A stretch of 48,993 nt of DNA from Peronospora farinosa (GCA_947646735.1 CANTFK010000988.1:1-48993); one strand, 5' to 3'. Positions 9,684-22,986 are shown, numbered from the stretch's first letter. The notes: generated by a model not told the origin, from the sequence alone. Numbers and translations are program-made.

Positions 9684-10204
9684 ACTCCAATCGCGTTTCA
9701 CCGCAACTATTCTCAGAACGCCTTACTGAAGATACGACGCAGCACACGCATACGATGCTACCACCACACGACGCACCGCTCTCCTCGCTTCCGAAACATA
9801 CCCTTTCACGCCTTAGACCTGGCGCCGTAGACCTGGCGCCGTAGACCTGGCGCCGTAGACCTGGCGAATCGACATCGCGGCGGACTCGCAAACATGACCA
9901 TCTACGACCATGCTTTTCCTCTCGATTGGTGGCAATATACTGCACTAGATCATCTTGTAGAAGCCGTGGTTTGTTGGTTTGAAGGATGATGGGATAGCTG
10001 ACATGGTACTGCAACATTGCTGCGAAATAGGTCGAAGTTTGTGCTCATGTCGACTTGGGTTCCATTTTTGAATGGAAGCAAGGCCTGGACCGCATAGTGA
10101 CACGGGTACACAAACAGCTGGATGCAGCACAACGTAGTGCAACGCCGCAGTGCAGAAAGCGATTGACAAGAAGCGGTGTGGTCAAAGGATGAGGAGTAAA
10201 GACG

Positions 10205-10276
10205 GGGCCTCACCGGGAATCGAACCCGGGACCTCTCGCACCCGAAGCGAGAATCATACCACTAGACCACGAGGCC
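10205..10276 (-). tRNA. tRNA-Pro(CGG), array copy 11
   Basis: Consensus sequence. Period to copy 12: 579 bp (3 short repeats), spacer type A. Confidence 0.97.
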
Positions 10277-10783
10277 ACTCCAATCGCATTTCACCGCAAC
10301 TATTCTCAGAACGCCTTACTGAAGATACGACGCAGCACACGCATACGATGCTACCACCACACGACGCACCGCTCTCCTCGCTTCCGAAACATACCCTTTC
10401 ACGCCTTAGACCTGGCGCCGTAGACCTGGCGCCGTAGACCTGGCGAATCGACATCGCGGCGGACTCGCAAACATGACCATCTACGACCATGCTTTTCCTC
10501 TCGATTGGTGGCAATATACTGCACTAGATCATCTTGTAGAAGCCGTGGTTTGTTGGTTTGAAGGATGATGGGATAGCTGACATGGTACTGCAACATTGCT
10601 GCGAAATAGGTCGAAGTTTGTGCTCATGTCGACTTGGGTTCCATTTTTGAATGGAAGCAAGGCCTGGACCGCATAGTGACACGGGTACACAAACAGCTGG
10701 ATGCAGCACAACGTAGTGCAACGCCGCAGTGCAGAAAGCGATTGACAAGAAGCGGTGTGGTCAAAGGATGAGGAGTAAAGACG

Positions 10784-10855
10784 GGGCCTCACCGGGAATC
10801 GAACCCGGGACCTCTCGCACCCGAAGCGAGAATCATACCACTAGACCACGAGGCC
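10784..10855 (-). tRNA. tRNA-Pro(CGG), array copy 12
   Basis: Consensus sequence. Period to copy 13: 579 bp (3 short repeats), spacer type A. Confidence 0.97.
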
Positions 10856-11362
10856 ACTCCAATCGCATTTCACCGCAACTATTCTTAGAACGCCTTACTG
10901 AAGATACGACGCAGCACACGCATACGATGCTACCACCACACGACGCACCGCTCTCCTCGCTTCCGAAACATACCCTTTCACGCCTTAGACCTGGCGCCGT
11001 AGACCTGGCGCCGTAGACCTGGCGAATCGACATCGCGGCGGACTCGCAAACATGACCATCTACGACCATGCTTTTCCTCTCGATTGGTGGCAATATACTG
11101 CACTAGATCATCTTGTAGAAGCCGTGGTTTGTTGGTTTGAAGGATGATGGGATAGCTGACATGGTACTGCAACATTGCTGCGAAATAGGTCGAAGTTTGT
11201 GCTCATGTCGACTTGGGTTCCATTTTTGAATGGAAGCAAGGCCTGGACCGCATAGTGACACGGGTACACAAACAGCTGGATGCAGCACAACGTAGTGCAA
11301 CGCCGCAGTGCAGAAAGCGATTGACAAGAAGCGGTGTGGTCAAAGGATGAGGAGTAAAGACG

Positions 11363-11434
11363 GGGCCTCACCGGGAATCGAACCCGGGACCTCTCGCACC
11401 CGAAGCGAGAATCATACCACTAGACCACGAGGCC
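11363..11434 (-). tRNA. tRNA-Pro(CGG), array copy 13
   Basis: Consensus sequence. Period to copy 14: 579 bp (3 short repeats), spacer type A. Confidence 0.97.
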
Positions 11435-11941
11435 ACTCCAATCGCATTTCACCGCAACTATTCTTAGAACGCCTTACTGAAGATACGACGCAGCACACGC
11501 ATACGATGCTACCACCACACGACGCACCGCTCTCCTCGCTTCCGAAACATACCCTTTCACGCCTTAGACCTGGCGCCGTAGACCTGGCGCCGTAGACCTG
11601 GCGAATCGACATCGCGGCGGACTCGCAAACATGACCATCTACGACCATGCTTTTCCTCTCGATTGGTGGCAATATACTGCACTAGATCATCTTGTAGAAG
11701 CCGTGGTTTGTTGGTTTGAAGGATGATGGGATAGCTGACATGGTACTGCAACATTGCTGCGAAATAGGTCGAAGTTTGTGCTCATGTCGACTTGGGTTCC
11801 ATTTTTGAATGGAAGCAAGGCCTGGACCGCATAGTGACACGGGTACACAAACAGCTGGATGCAGCACAACGTAGTGCAACGCCGCAGTGCAGAAAGCGAT
11901 TGACAAGAAGCGGTGTGGTCAAAGGATGAGGAGTAAAGACG

Positions 11942-12013
11942 GGGCCTCACCGGGAATCGAACCCGGGACCTCTCGCACCCGAAGCGAGAATCATACCACT
12001 AGACCACGAGGCC
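11942..12013 (-). tRNA. tRNA-Pro(CGG), array copy 14
   Basis: Consensus sequence. Period to copy 15: 579 bp (3 short repeats), spacer type A. Confidence 0.97.
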
Positions 12014-12520
12014 ACTCCAATCGCATTTCACCGCAACTATTCTCAGAACGCCTTACTGAAGATACGACGCAGCACACGCATACGATGCTACCACCACACG
12101 ACGCACCGCTCTCCTCGCTTCCGAAACATACCCTTTCACGCCTTAGACCTGGCGCCGTAGACCTGGCGCCGTAGACCTGGCGAATCGACATCGCGGCGGA
12201 CTCGCAAACATGACCATCTACGACCATGCTTTTCCTCTCGATTGGTGGCAATATACTGCACTAGATCATCTTGTAGAAGCCGTGGTTTGTTGGTTTGAAG
12301 GATGATGGGATAGCTGACATGGTACTGCAACATTGCTGCGAAATAGGTCGAAGTTTGTGCTCATGTCGACTTGGGTTCCATTTTTGAATGGAAGCAAGGC
12401 CTGGACCGCATAGTGACACGGGTACACAAACAGCTGGATGCAGCACAACGTAGTGCAACGCCGCAGTGCAGAAAGCGATTGACAAGAAGCGGTGTGGTCA
12501 AAGGATGAGGAGTAAAGACG

Positions 12521-12592
12521 GGGCCTCACCGGGAATCGAACCCGGGACCTCTCGCACCCGAAGCGAGAATCATACCACTAGACCACGAGGCC
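12521..12592 (-). tRNA. tRNA-Pro(CGG), array copy 15
   Basis: Consensus sequence. Period to copy 16: 579 bp (3 short repeats), spacer type A. Confidence 0.97.
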
Positions 12593-13099
12593 ACTCCAAT
12601 CGCATTTCACCGCAACTATTCTCAGAACGCCTTACTGAAGATACGACGCAGCACACGCATACGATGCTACCACCACACGACGCACCGCTCTCCTCGCTTC
12701 CGAAACATACCCTTTCACGCCTTAGACCTGGCGCCGTAGACCTGGCGCCGTAGACCTGGCGAATCGACATCGCGGCGGACTCGCAAACATGACCATCTAC
12801 GACCATGCTTTTCCTCTCGATTGGTGGCAATATACTGCACTAGATCATCTTGTAGAAGCCGTGGTTTGTTGGTTTGAAGGATGATGGGATAGCTGACATG
12901 GTACTGCAACATTGCTGCGAAATAGGTCGAAGTTTGTGCTCATGTCGACTTGGGTTCCATTTTTGAATGGAAGCAAGGCCTGGACCGCATAGTGACACGG
13001 GTACACAAACAGCTGGATGCAGCACAACGTAGTGCAACGCCGCAGTGCAGAAAGCGATTGACAAGAAGCGGTGTGGTCAAAGGATGAGGAGTAAAGACG

Positions 13100-13171
13100 G
13101 GGCCTCACCGGGAATCGAACCCGGGACCTCTCGCACCCGAAGCGAGAATCATACCACTAGACCACGAGGCC
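13100..13171 (-). tRNA. tRNA-Pro(CGG), array copy 16
   Basis: Consensus sequence. Period to copy 17: 579 bp (3 short repeats), spacer type A; last of the unbroken A block. Confidence 0.97.
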
Positions 13172-13678
13172 ACTCCAATCGCATTTCACCGCAACTATTC
13201 TCAGAACGCCTTACTGAAGATACGACGCAGCACACGCATACGATGCTACCACCACACGACGCACCGCTCTCCTCGCTTCCGAAACATACCCTTTCACGCC
13301 TTAGACCTGGCGCCGTAGACCTGGCGCCGTAGACCTGGCGAATCGACATCGCGGCGGACTCGCAAACATGACCATCTACGGCCATGCTTTTCCTCTCGAT
13401 TGGTGGCAATATACTGCACTAGATCATCTTGTAGAAGCCGTGGTTTGTTGGTTTGAAGGATGATGGGATAGCTGACATGGTACTGCAACATTGCTGCGAA
13501 ATAGGTCGAAGTTTGTGCTCATGTCGACTTGGGTTCCATTTTTGAATGGAAGCAAGGCCTGGACCGCATAGTGACACGGGTACACAAACAGCTGGATGCA
13601 GCACAACGTAGTGCAACGCCGCAGTGCAGAAAGCGATTGACAAGAAGCGGTGTGGTCAAAGGATGAGGAGTAAAGACG

Positions 13679-13750
13679 GGGCCTCACCGGGAATCGAACC
13701 CGGGACCTCTCGCACCCGAAGCGAGAATCATACCACTAGACCACGAGGCC
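13679..13750 (-). tRNA. tRNA-Pro(CGG), array copy 17
   Basis: Consensus sequence. Period to copy 18: 579 bp (3 short repeats), first B-type spacer. Confidence 0.97.
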
Positions 13751-14257
13751 ACTCCAATCGCATTTCACCGCAACTATTCTCAGAACGCCTTACTGAAGAT
13801 ACGACGCAGCACACGCATACGATGCTACCACCACACGACGCACCGCTCTCCTCGCTTCCGAAACATACCCTTTCACGCCTTAGACCTGGCGCCGTAGACC
13901 TGGCGCCGTAGACCTGGCGAATCGACATCGCGGCGGACTCGCAAACATGACCATCTACGGCCATGCTTTTCCTCTCGATTGGTGGCAATATACTGCACTA
14001 GATCATCTTGTAGAAGCCGTGGTTTGTTGGTTTGAAGGATGATGGGATAGCTGACATGGTACTGCAACATTGCTGCGAAATAGGTCGAAGTTTGTGCTCA
14101 TGTCGACTTGGGTACCGCTTTTGAATGGAAGCAAGGCCTGGACCGCAGAGTGACACGGGTACACAAACAGCTGGATGCAGCACAACGTAGTGCAACGCCG
14201 CAGTGCAGAAAGCGATTGACAAGAAGCGGTGTGGTCAAAGGATGAGGAGTAAAGACG

Positions 14258-14329
14258 GGGCCTCACCGGGAATCGAACCCGGGACCTCTCGCACCCGAAG
14301 CGAGAATCATACCACTAGACCACGAGGCC
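14258..14329 (-). tRNA. tRNA-Pro(CGG), array copy 18
   Basis: Consensus sequence. Period to copy 19: 579 bp (3 short repeats), spacer type B. Confidence 0.97.
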
Positions 14330-14836
14330 ACTCCAATCGCATTTCACCGCAACTATTCTTAGAACGCCTTACTGAAGATACGACGCAGCACACGCATACG
14401 ATGCTACCACCACACGACGCACCGCTCTCCTCGCTTCCGAAACATACCCTTTCACGCCTTAGACCTGGCGCCGTAGACCTGGCGCCGTAGACCTGGCGAA
14501 TCGACATCGCGGCGGACTCGCAAACATGACCATCTACGGCCATGCTTTTCCTCTCGATTGGTGGCAATATACTGCACTAGATCATCTTGTAGAAGCCGTG
14601 GTTTGTTGGTTTGAAGGATGATGGGATAGCTGACATGGTACTGCAACATTGCTGCGAAATAGGTCGAAGTTTGTGCTCATGTCGACTTGGGTACCGCTTT
14701 TGAATGGAAGCAAGGCCTGGACCGCAGAGTGACACGGGTACACAAACAGCTGGATGCAGCACAACGTAGTGCAACGCCGCAGTGCAGAAAGCGATTGACA
14801 AGAAGCGGTGTGGTCAAAGGATGAGGAGTAAAGACG

Positions 14837-14908
14837 GGGCCTCACCGGGAATCGAACCCGGGACCTCTCGCACCCGAAGCGAGAATCATACCACTAGACC
14901 ACGAGGCC
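14837..14908 (-). tRNA. tRNA-Pro(CGG), array copy 19
   Basis: Consensus sequence. Period to copy 20: 579 bp (3 short repeats), spacer type B. Confidence 0.97.
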
Positions 14909-15415
14909 ACTCCAATCGCATTTCACCGCAACTATTCTCAGAACGCCTTACTGAAGATACGACGCAGCACACGCATACGATGCTACCACCACACGACGCA
15001 CCGCTCTCCTCGCTTCCGAAACATACCCTTTCACGCCTTAGACCTGGCGCCGTAGACCTGGCGCCGTAGACCTGGCGAATCGACATCGCGGCGGACTCGC
15101 AAACATGACCATCTACGGCCATGCTTTTCCTCTCGATTGGTGGCAATATACTGCACTAGATCATCTTGTAGAAGCCGTGGTTTGTTGGTTTGAAGGATGA
15201 TGGGATAGCTGACATGGTACTGCAACATTGCTGCGAAATAGGTCGAAGTTTGTGCTCATGTCGACTTGGGTACCGCTTTTGAATGGAAGCAAGGCCTGGA
15301 CCGCAGAGTGACACGGGTACACAAACAGCTGGATGCAGCACAACGTAGTGCAACGCCGCAGTGCAGAAAGCGATTGACAAGAAGCGGTGTGGTCAAAGGA
15401 TGAGGAGTAAAGACG

Positions 15416-15487
15416 GGGCCTCACCGGGAATCGAACCCGGGACCTCTCGCACCCGAAGCGAGAATCATACCACTAGACCACGAGGCC
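15416..15487 (-). tRNA. tRNA-Pro(CGG), array copy 20
   Basis: Consensus sequence. Period to copy 21: 579 bp (3 short repeats), spacer type B. Confidence 0.97.
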
Positions 15488-15994
15488 ACTCCAATCGCAT
15501 TTCACCGCAACTATTCTCAGAACGCCTTACTGAAGATACGACGCAGCACACGCATACGATGCTACCACCACACGACGCACCGCTCTCCTCGCTTCCGAAA
15601 CATACCCTTTCACGCCTTAGACCTGGCGCCGTAGACCTGGCGCCGTAGACCTGGCGAATCGACATCGCGGCGGACTCGCAAACATGACCATCTACGGCCA
15701 TGCTTTTCCTCTCGATTGGTGGCAATATACTGCACTAGATCATCTTGTAGAAGCCGTGGTTTGTTGGTTTGAAGGATGATGGGATAGCTGACATGGTACT
15801 GCAACATTGCTGCGAAATAGGTCGAAGTTTGTGCTCATGTCGACTTGGGTACCGCTTTTGAATGGAAGCAAGGCCTGGACCGCAGAGTGACACGGGTACA
15901 CAAACAGCTGGATGCAGCACAACGTAGTGCAACGCCGCAGTGCAGAAAGCGATTGACAAGAAGCGGTGTGGTCAAAGGATGAGGAGTAAAGACG

Positions 15995-16066
15995 GGGCCT
16001 CACCGGGAATCGAACCCGGGACCTCTCGCACCCGAAGCGAGAATCATACCACTAGACCACGAGGCC
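15995..16066 (-). tRNA. tRNA-Pro(CGG), array copy 21
   Basis: Consensus sequence. Period to copy 22: 579 bp (3 short repeats), hybrid spacer (A hairpin, B GCAGAG). Confidence 0.97.
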
Positions 16067-16573
16067 ACTCCAATCGCATTTCACCGCAACTATTCTTAGA
16101 ACGCCTTACTGAAGATACGACGCAGCACACGCATACGATGCTACCACCACACGACGCACCGCTCTCCTCGCTTCCGAAACATACCCTTTCACGCCTTAGA
16201 CCTGGCGCCGTAGACCTGGCGCCGTAGACCTGGCGAATCGACATCGCGGCGGACTCGCAAACATGACCATCTACGGCCATGCTTTTCCTCTCGATTGGTG
16301 GCAATATACTGCACTAGATCATCTTGTAGAAGCCGTGGTTTGTTGGTTTGAAGGATGATGGGATAGCTGACATGGTACTGCAACATTGCTGCGAAATAGG
16401 TCGAAGTTTGTGCTCATGTCGACTTGGGTTCCATTTTTGAATGGAAGCAAGGCCTGGACCGCAGAGTGACACGGGTACACAAACAGCTGGATGCAGCACA
16501 ACGTAGTGCAACGCCGCAGTGCAGAAAGCGATTGACAAGAAGCGGTGTGGTCAAAGGATGAGGAGTAAAGACG

Positions 16574-16645
16574 GGGCCTCACCGGGAATCGAACCCGGGA
16601 CCTCTCGCACCCGAAGCGAGAATCATACCACTAGACCACGAGGCC
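16574..16645 (-). tRNA. tRNA-Pro(CGG), array copy 22
   Basis: Consensus sequence. Period to copy 23: 579 bp (3 short repeats), spacer type A. Confidence 0.97.
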
Positions 16646-17152
16646 ACTCCAATCGCATTTCACCGCAACTATTCTTAGAACGCCTTACTGAAGATACGAC
16701 GCAGCACACGCATACGATGCTACCACCACACGACGCACCGCTCTCCTCGCTTCCGAAACATACCCTTTCACGCCTTAGACCTGGCGCCGTAGACCTGGCG
16801 CCGTAGACCTGGCGAATCGACATCGCGGCGGACTCGCAAACATGACCATCTACGGCCATGCTTTTCCTCTCGATTGGTGGCAATATACTGCACTAGATCA
16901 TCTTGTAGAAGCCGTGGTTTGTTGGTTTGAAGGATGATGGGATAGCTGACATGGTACTGCAACATTGCTGCGAAATAGGTCGAAGTTTGTGCTCATGTCG
17001 ACTTGGGTTCCATTTTTGAATGGAAGCAAGGCCTGGACCGCATAGTGACACGGGTACACAAACAGCTGGATGCAGCACAACGTAGTGCAACGCCGCAGTG
17101 CAGAAAGCGATTGACAAGAAGCGGTGTGGTCAAAGGATGAGGAGTAAAGACG

Positions 17153-17224
17153 GGGCCTCACCGGGAATCGAACCCGGGACCTCTCGCACCCGAAGCGAGA
17201 ATCATACCACTAGACCACGAGGCC
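17153..17224 (-). tRNA. tRNA-Pro(CGG), array copy 23
   Basis: Consensus sequence. Period to copy 24: 579 bp (3 short repeats), spacer type B. Confidence 0.97.
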
Positions 17225-17731
17225 ACTCCAATCGCATTTCACCGCAACTATTCTTAGAACGCCTTACTGAAGATACGACGCAGCACACGCATACGATGCT
17301 ACCACCACACGACGCACCGCTCTCCTCGCTTCCGAAACATACCCTTTCACGCCTTAGACCTGGCGCCGTAGACCTGGCGCCGTAGACCTGGCGAATCGAC
17401 ATCGCGGCGGACTCGCAAACATGACCATCTACGGCCATGCTTTTCCTCTCGATTGGTGGCAATATAATGCACTAGATCATCTTGTAGAAGCCGTGGTTTG
17501 TTGGTTTGAAGGATGATGGGATAGCTGACATGGTACTGCAACATTGCTGCGAAATAGGTCGAAGTTTGTGCTCATGTCGACTTGGGTACCGCTTTTGAAT
17601 GGAAGCAAGGCCTGGACCGCAGAGTGACACGGGTACACAAACAGCTGGATGCAGCACAACGTAGTGCAACGCCGCAGTGCAGAAAGCGATTGACAAGAAG
17701 CGGTGTGGTCAAAGGATGAGGAGTAAAGACG

Positions 17732-17803
17732 GGGCCTCACCGGGAATCGAACCCGGGACCTCTCGCACCCGAAGCGAGAATCATACCACTAGACCACGAG
17801 GCC
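17732..17803 (-). tRNA. tRNA-Pro(CGG), array copy 24
   Basis: Consensus sequence. Period to copy 25: 565 bp (2 short repeats), hybrid spacer. Confidence 0.97.
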
Positions 17804-18296
17804 ACTCCAATCGCATTTCACCGCAACTATTCTCAGAACGCCTTACTGAAGATACGACGCAGCACACGCATACGATGCTACCACCACACGACGCACCGCT
17901 CTCCTCGCTTCCGAAACATACCCTTTCACGCCTTAGACCTGGCGCCGTAGACCTGGCGAATCGACATCGCGGCGGACTCGCAAACATGACCATCTACGGC
18001 CATGCTTTTCCTCTCGATTGGTGGCAATATAATGCACTAGATCATCTTGTAGAAGCCGTGGTTTGTTGGTTTGAAGGATGATGGGATAGCTGACATGGTA
18101 CTGCAACATTGCTGCGAAATAGGTCGAAGTTTGTGCTCATGTCGACTTGGGTTCCATTTTTGAATGGAAGCAAGGCCTGGACCGCAGAGTGACACGGGTA
18201 CACAAACAGCTGGATGCAGCACAACGTAGTGCAACGCCGCAGTGCAGAAAGCGATTGACAAGAAGCGGTGTGGTCAAAGGATGAGGAGTAAAGACG

Positions 18297-18368
18297 GGGC
18301 CTCACCGGGAATCGAACCCGGGACCTCTCGCACCCGAAGCGAGAATCATACCACTAGACCACGAGGCC
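18297..18368 (-). tRNA. tRNA-Pro(CGG), array copy 25
   Basis: Consensus sequence. Period to copy 26: 565 bp (2 short repeats), spacer type A. Confidence 0.97.
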
Positions 18369-18861
18369 ACTCCAATCGCATTTCACCGCAACTATTCTCA
18401 GAACGCCTTACTGAAGATACGACGCAGCACACGCATACGATGCTACCACCACACGACGCACCGCTCTCCTCGCTTCCGAAACATACCCTTTCACGCCTTA
18501 GACCTGGCGCCGTAGACCTGGCGAATCGACATCGCGGCGGACTCGCAAACATGACCATCTACGGCCATGCTTTTCCTCTCGATTGGTGGCAATATAATGC
18601 AATAGATCATCTTGTAGAAGCCGTGGTTTGTTGGTTTGAAGGATGATGGGATAGCTGACATGGTACTGCAACATTGCTGCGAAATAGGTCGAAGTTTGTG
18701 CTCATGTCGACTTGGGTTCCATTTTTGAATGGAAGCAAGGCCTGGACCGCATAGTGACACGGGTACACAAACAGCTGGATGCAGCACAACGTAGTGCAAC
18801 GCCGCAGTGCAGAAAGCGATTGACAAGAAGCGGTGTGGTCAAAGGATGAGGAGTAAAGACG

Positions 18862-18933
18862 GGGCCTCACCGGGAATCGAACCCGGGACCTCTCGCACCC
18901 GAAGCGAGAATCATACCACTAGACCACGAGGCC
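18862..18933 (-). tRNA. tRNA-Pro(CGG), array copy 26
   Basis: Consensus sequence. Period to copy 27: 593 bp (4 short repeats), spacer type B. Confidence 0.97.
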
Positions 18934-19454
18934 ACTCCAATCGCATTTCACCGCAACTATTCTTAGAACGCCTTACTGAAGATACGACGCAGCACACGCA
19001 TACGATGCTACCACCACACGACGCACCGCTCTCCTCGCTTCCGAAACATACCCTTTCACGCCTTAGACCTGGCGCCGTAGACCTGGCGCCGTAGACCTGG
19101 CGCCGTAGACCTGGCGAATCGACATCGCGGCGGACTCGCAAACATGACCATCTACGGCCATGCTTTTCCTCTCGATTGGTGGCAATATACTGCACTAGAT
19201 CATCTTGTAGAAGCCGTGGTTTGTTGGTTTGAAGGATGATGGGATAGCTGACATGGTACTGCAACATTGCTGCGAAATAGGTCGAAGTTTGTGCTCATGT
19301 CGACTTGGGTACCGCTTTTGAATGGAAGCAAGGCCTGGACCGCAGAGTGACACGGGTACACAAACAGCTGGATGCAGCACAACGTAGTGCAACGCCGCAG
19401 TGCAGAAAGCGATTGACAAGAAGCGGTGTGGTCAAAGGATGAGGAGTAAAGACG

Positions 19455-19526
19455 GGGCCTCACCGGGAATCGAACCCGGGACCTCTCGCACCCGAAGCGA
19501 GAATCATACCACTAGACCACGAGGCC
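19455..19526 (-). tRNA. tRNA-Pro(CGG), array copy 27
   Basis: Consensus sequence. Period to copy 28: 565 bp (2 short repeats), hybrid spacer (B hairpin site, A GCATAG). Confidence 0.97.
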
Positions 19527-20019
19527 ACTCCAATCGCATTTCACCGCAACTATTCTCAGAACGCCTTACTGAAGATACGACGCAGCACACGCATACGATG
19601 CTACCACCACACGACGCACCGCTCTCCTCGCTTCCGAAACATACCCTTTCACGCCTTAGACCTGGCGCCGTAGACCTGGCGAATCGACATCGCGGCGGAC
19701 TCGCAAACATGACCATCTACGGCCATGCTTTTCCTCTCGATTGGTGGCAATATAATGCAATAGATCATCTTGTAGAAGCCGTGGTTTGTTGGTTTGAAGG
19801 ATGATGGGATAGCTGACATGGTACTGCAACATTGCTGCGAAATAGGTCGAAGTTTGTGCTCATGTCGACTTGGGTACCGCTTTTGAATGGAAGCAAGGCC
19901 TGGACCGCATAGTGACACGGGTACACAAACAGCTGGATGCAGCACAACGTAGTGCAACGCCGCAGTGCAGAAAGCGATTGACAAGAAGCGGTGTGGTCAA
20001 AGGATGAGGAGTAAAGACG

Positions 20020-20091
20020 GGGCCTCACCGGGAATCGAACCCGGGACCTCTCGCACCCGAAGCGAGAATCATACCACTAGACCACGAGGCC
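20020..20091 (-). tRNA. tRNA-Pro(CGG), array copy 28
   Basis: Consensus sequence. Period to copy 29: 565 bp (2 short repeats), spacer type A. Confidence 0.97.
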
Positions 20092-20584
20092 ACTCCAATC
20101 GCATTTCACCGCAACTATTCTCAGAACGCCTTACTGAAGATACGACGCAGCACACGCATACGATGCTACCACCACACGACGCACCGCTCTCCTCGCTTCC
20201 GAAACATACCCTTTCACGCCTTAGACCTGGCGCCGTAGACCTGGCGAATCGACATCGCGGCGGACTCGCAAACATGACCATCTACGGCCATGCTTTTCCT
20301 CTCGATTGGCGGCAATATACTGCACTAGATCATCTTGTAGAAGCCGTGGTTTGTTGGTTTGAAGGATGATGGGATAGCTGACATGGTACTGCAACATTGC
20401 TGCGAAATAGGTCGAAGTTTGTGCTCATGTCGACTTGGGTTCCATTTTTGAATGGAAGCAAGGCCTGGACCGCATAGTGACACGGGTACACAAACAGCTG
20501 GATGCAGCACAACGTAGTGCAACGCCGCAGTGCAGAAAGCGATTGACAAGAAGCGGTGTGGTCAAAGGATGAGGAGTAAAGACG

Positions 20585-20656
20585 GGGCCTCACCGGGAAT
20601 CGAACCCGGGACCTCTCGCACCCGAAGCGAGAATCATACCACTAGACCACGAGGCC
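20585..20656 (-). tRNA. tRNA-Pro(CGG), array copy 29
   Basis: Consensus sequence. Period to copy 30: 565 bp (2 short repeats), spacer type A. Confidence 0.97.
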
Positions 20657-21149
20657 ACTCCAATCGCATTTCACCGCAACTATTCTCAGAACGCCTTACT
20701 GAAGATACGACGCAGCACACGCATACGATGCTACCACCACACGACGCACCGCTCTCCTCGCTTCCGAAACATACCCTTTCACGCCTTAGACCTGGCGCCG
20801 TAGACCTGGCGAATCGACATCGCGGCGGACTCGCAAACATGACCATCTACGGCCATGCTTTTCCTCTCGATTGGTGGCAATATAATGCAATAGATCATCT
20901 TGTAGAAGCCGTGGTTTGTTGGTTTGAAGGATGATGGGATAGCTGACATGGTACTGCAACATTGCTGCGAAATAGGTCGAAGTTTGTGCTCATGTCGACT
21001 TGGGTTCCATTTTTGAATGGAAGCAAGGCCTGGACCGCATAGTGACACGGGTACACAAACAGCTGGATGCAGCACAACGTAGTGCAACGCCGCAGTGCAG
21101 AAAGCGATTGACAAGAAGCGGTGTGGTCAAAGGATGAGGAGTAAAGACG

Positions 21150-21221
21150 GGGCCTCACCGGGAATCGAACCCGGGACCTCTCGCACCCGAAGCGAGAATC
21201 ATACCACTAGACCACGAGGCC
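21150..21221 (-). tRNA. tRNA-Pro(CGG), array copy 30
   Basis: Consensus sequence. Period to copy 31: 565 bp (2 short repeats), spacer type A. Confidence 0.97.
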
Positions 21222-21714
21222 ACTCCAATCGCATTTCACCGCAACTATTCTCAGAACGCCTTACTGAAGATACGACGCAGCACACGCATACGATGCTACC
21301 ACCACACGACGCACCGCTCTCCTCGCTTCCGAAACATACCCTTTCACGCCTTAGACCTGGCGCCGTAGACCTGGCGAATCGACATCGCGGCGGACTCGCA
21401 AACATGACCATCTACGGCCATGCTTTTCCTCTCGATTGGTGGCACTATAATGCAATAGATCATCTTGTAGAAGCCGTGGTTTGTTGGTTTGAAGGATGAT
21501 GGGATAGCTGACATGGTACTGCAACATTGCTGCGAAATAGGTCGAAGTTTGTGCTCATGTCGACTTGGGTTCCATTTTTGAATGGAAGCAAGGCCTGGAC
21601 CGCATAGTGACACGGGTACACAAACAGCTGGATGCAGCACAACGTAGTGCAACGCCGCAGTGCAGAAAGCGATTGACAAGAAGCGGTGTGGTCAAAGGAT
21701 GAGGAGTAAAGACG

Positions 21715-21786
21715 GGGCCTCACCGGGAATCGAACCCGGGACCTCTCGCACCCGAAGCGAGAATCATACCACTAGACCACGAGGCC
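21715..21786 (-). tRNA. tRNA-Pro(CGG), array copy 31
   Basis: Consensus sequence. Period to copy 32: 607 bp (5 short repeats, the longest), spacer type A. Confidence 0.97.
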
Positions 21787-21916
21787 ACTCCAATCGCGTT
21801 TCACCGCAACTATTCTTAGAACGCCTTACTGAAGATACGACGCAGCACACGCATACGATGCTACCACCACACGACGCACCGCTCTCCTCGCTTCCGAAAC
21901 ATACCCTTTCACGCCT

Positions 21917-21983
21917 TAGACCTGGCGCCGTAGACCTGGCGCCGTAGACCTGGCGCCGTAGACCTGGCGCCGTAGACCTGGCG
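21917..21983. repeat. 14-bp minisatellite, longest allele (5 copies)
   Basis: Four full TAGACCTGGCGCCG copies plus a final partial one, between tRNA copies 31 and 32. It makes the longest unit of the array, 607 bp. Confidence 0.9.
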
Positions 21984-22321
21984 AATCGACATCGCGGCGG
22001 ACTCGCAAACATGACCATCTACGGCCATGCTTTTCCTCTCGATTGGTGGCAATATACTGCACTAGATCATCTTGTAGAAGCCGTGGTTTGTTGGTTTGAA
22101 GGATGATGGGATAGCTGACATGGTACTGCAACATTGCTGCGAAATAGGTCGAAGTTTGTGCTCATGTCGACTTGGGTTCCATTTTTGAATGGAAGCAAGG
22201 CCTGGACCGCATAGTGACACGGGTACACAAACAGCTGGATGCAGCACAACGTAGTGCAACGCCGCAGTGCAGAAAGCGATTGACAAGAAGCGGTGTGGTC
22301 AAAGGATGAGGAGTAAAGACG

Positions 22322-22393
22322 GGGCCTCACCGGGAATCGAACCCGGGACCTCTCGCACCCGAAGCGAGAATCATACCACTAGACCACGAGGCC
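22322..22393 (-). tRNA. tRNA-Pro(CGG), array copy 32
   Basis: Consensus sequence. Period to copy 33: 593 bp (4 short repeats), hybrid spacer (B hairpin site, A GCATAG). Confidence 0.97.
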
Positions 22394-22914
22394 ACTCCAA
22401 TCGCGTTTCACCGCAACTATTCTTAGAACGCCTTACTGAAGATACGACGCAGCACACGCATACGATGCTACCACCACACGACGCACCGCTCTCCTCGCTT
22501 CCGAAACATACCCTTTCACGCCTTAGACCTGGCGCCGTAGACCTGGCGCCGTAGACCTGGCGCCGTAGACCTGGCGAATCGACATCGCGGCGGACTCGCA
22601 AACATGACCATCTACGGCCATTCTTTTCCTCTCGATTGGTGGCAATATACTGCACTAGATCATCTTGTAGAAGCCGTGGTTTGTTGGTTTGAAGGATGAT
22701 GGGATAGCTGACATGGTACTGCAACATTGCTGCGAAATAGGTCGAAGTTTGTGCTCATGTCGACTTGGGTACCGCTTTTGAATGGAAGCAAGGCCTGGAC
22801 CGCATAGTGACACGGGTACACAAACAGCTGGATGCAGCACAACGTAGTGCAACGCCGCAGTGCAGAAAGCGATTGACAAGAAGCGGTGTGGTCAAAGGAT
22901 GAGGAGTAAAGACG

Positions 22915-22986
22915 GGGCCTCACCGGGAATCGAACCCGGGACCTCTCGCACCCGAAGCGAGAATCATACCACTAGACCACGAGGCC
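22915..22986 (-). tRNA. tRNA-Pro(CGG), array copy 33
   Basis: Consensus sequence. Period to copy 34: 565 bp (2 short repeats), spacer type A. Confidence 0.97.
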
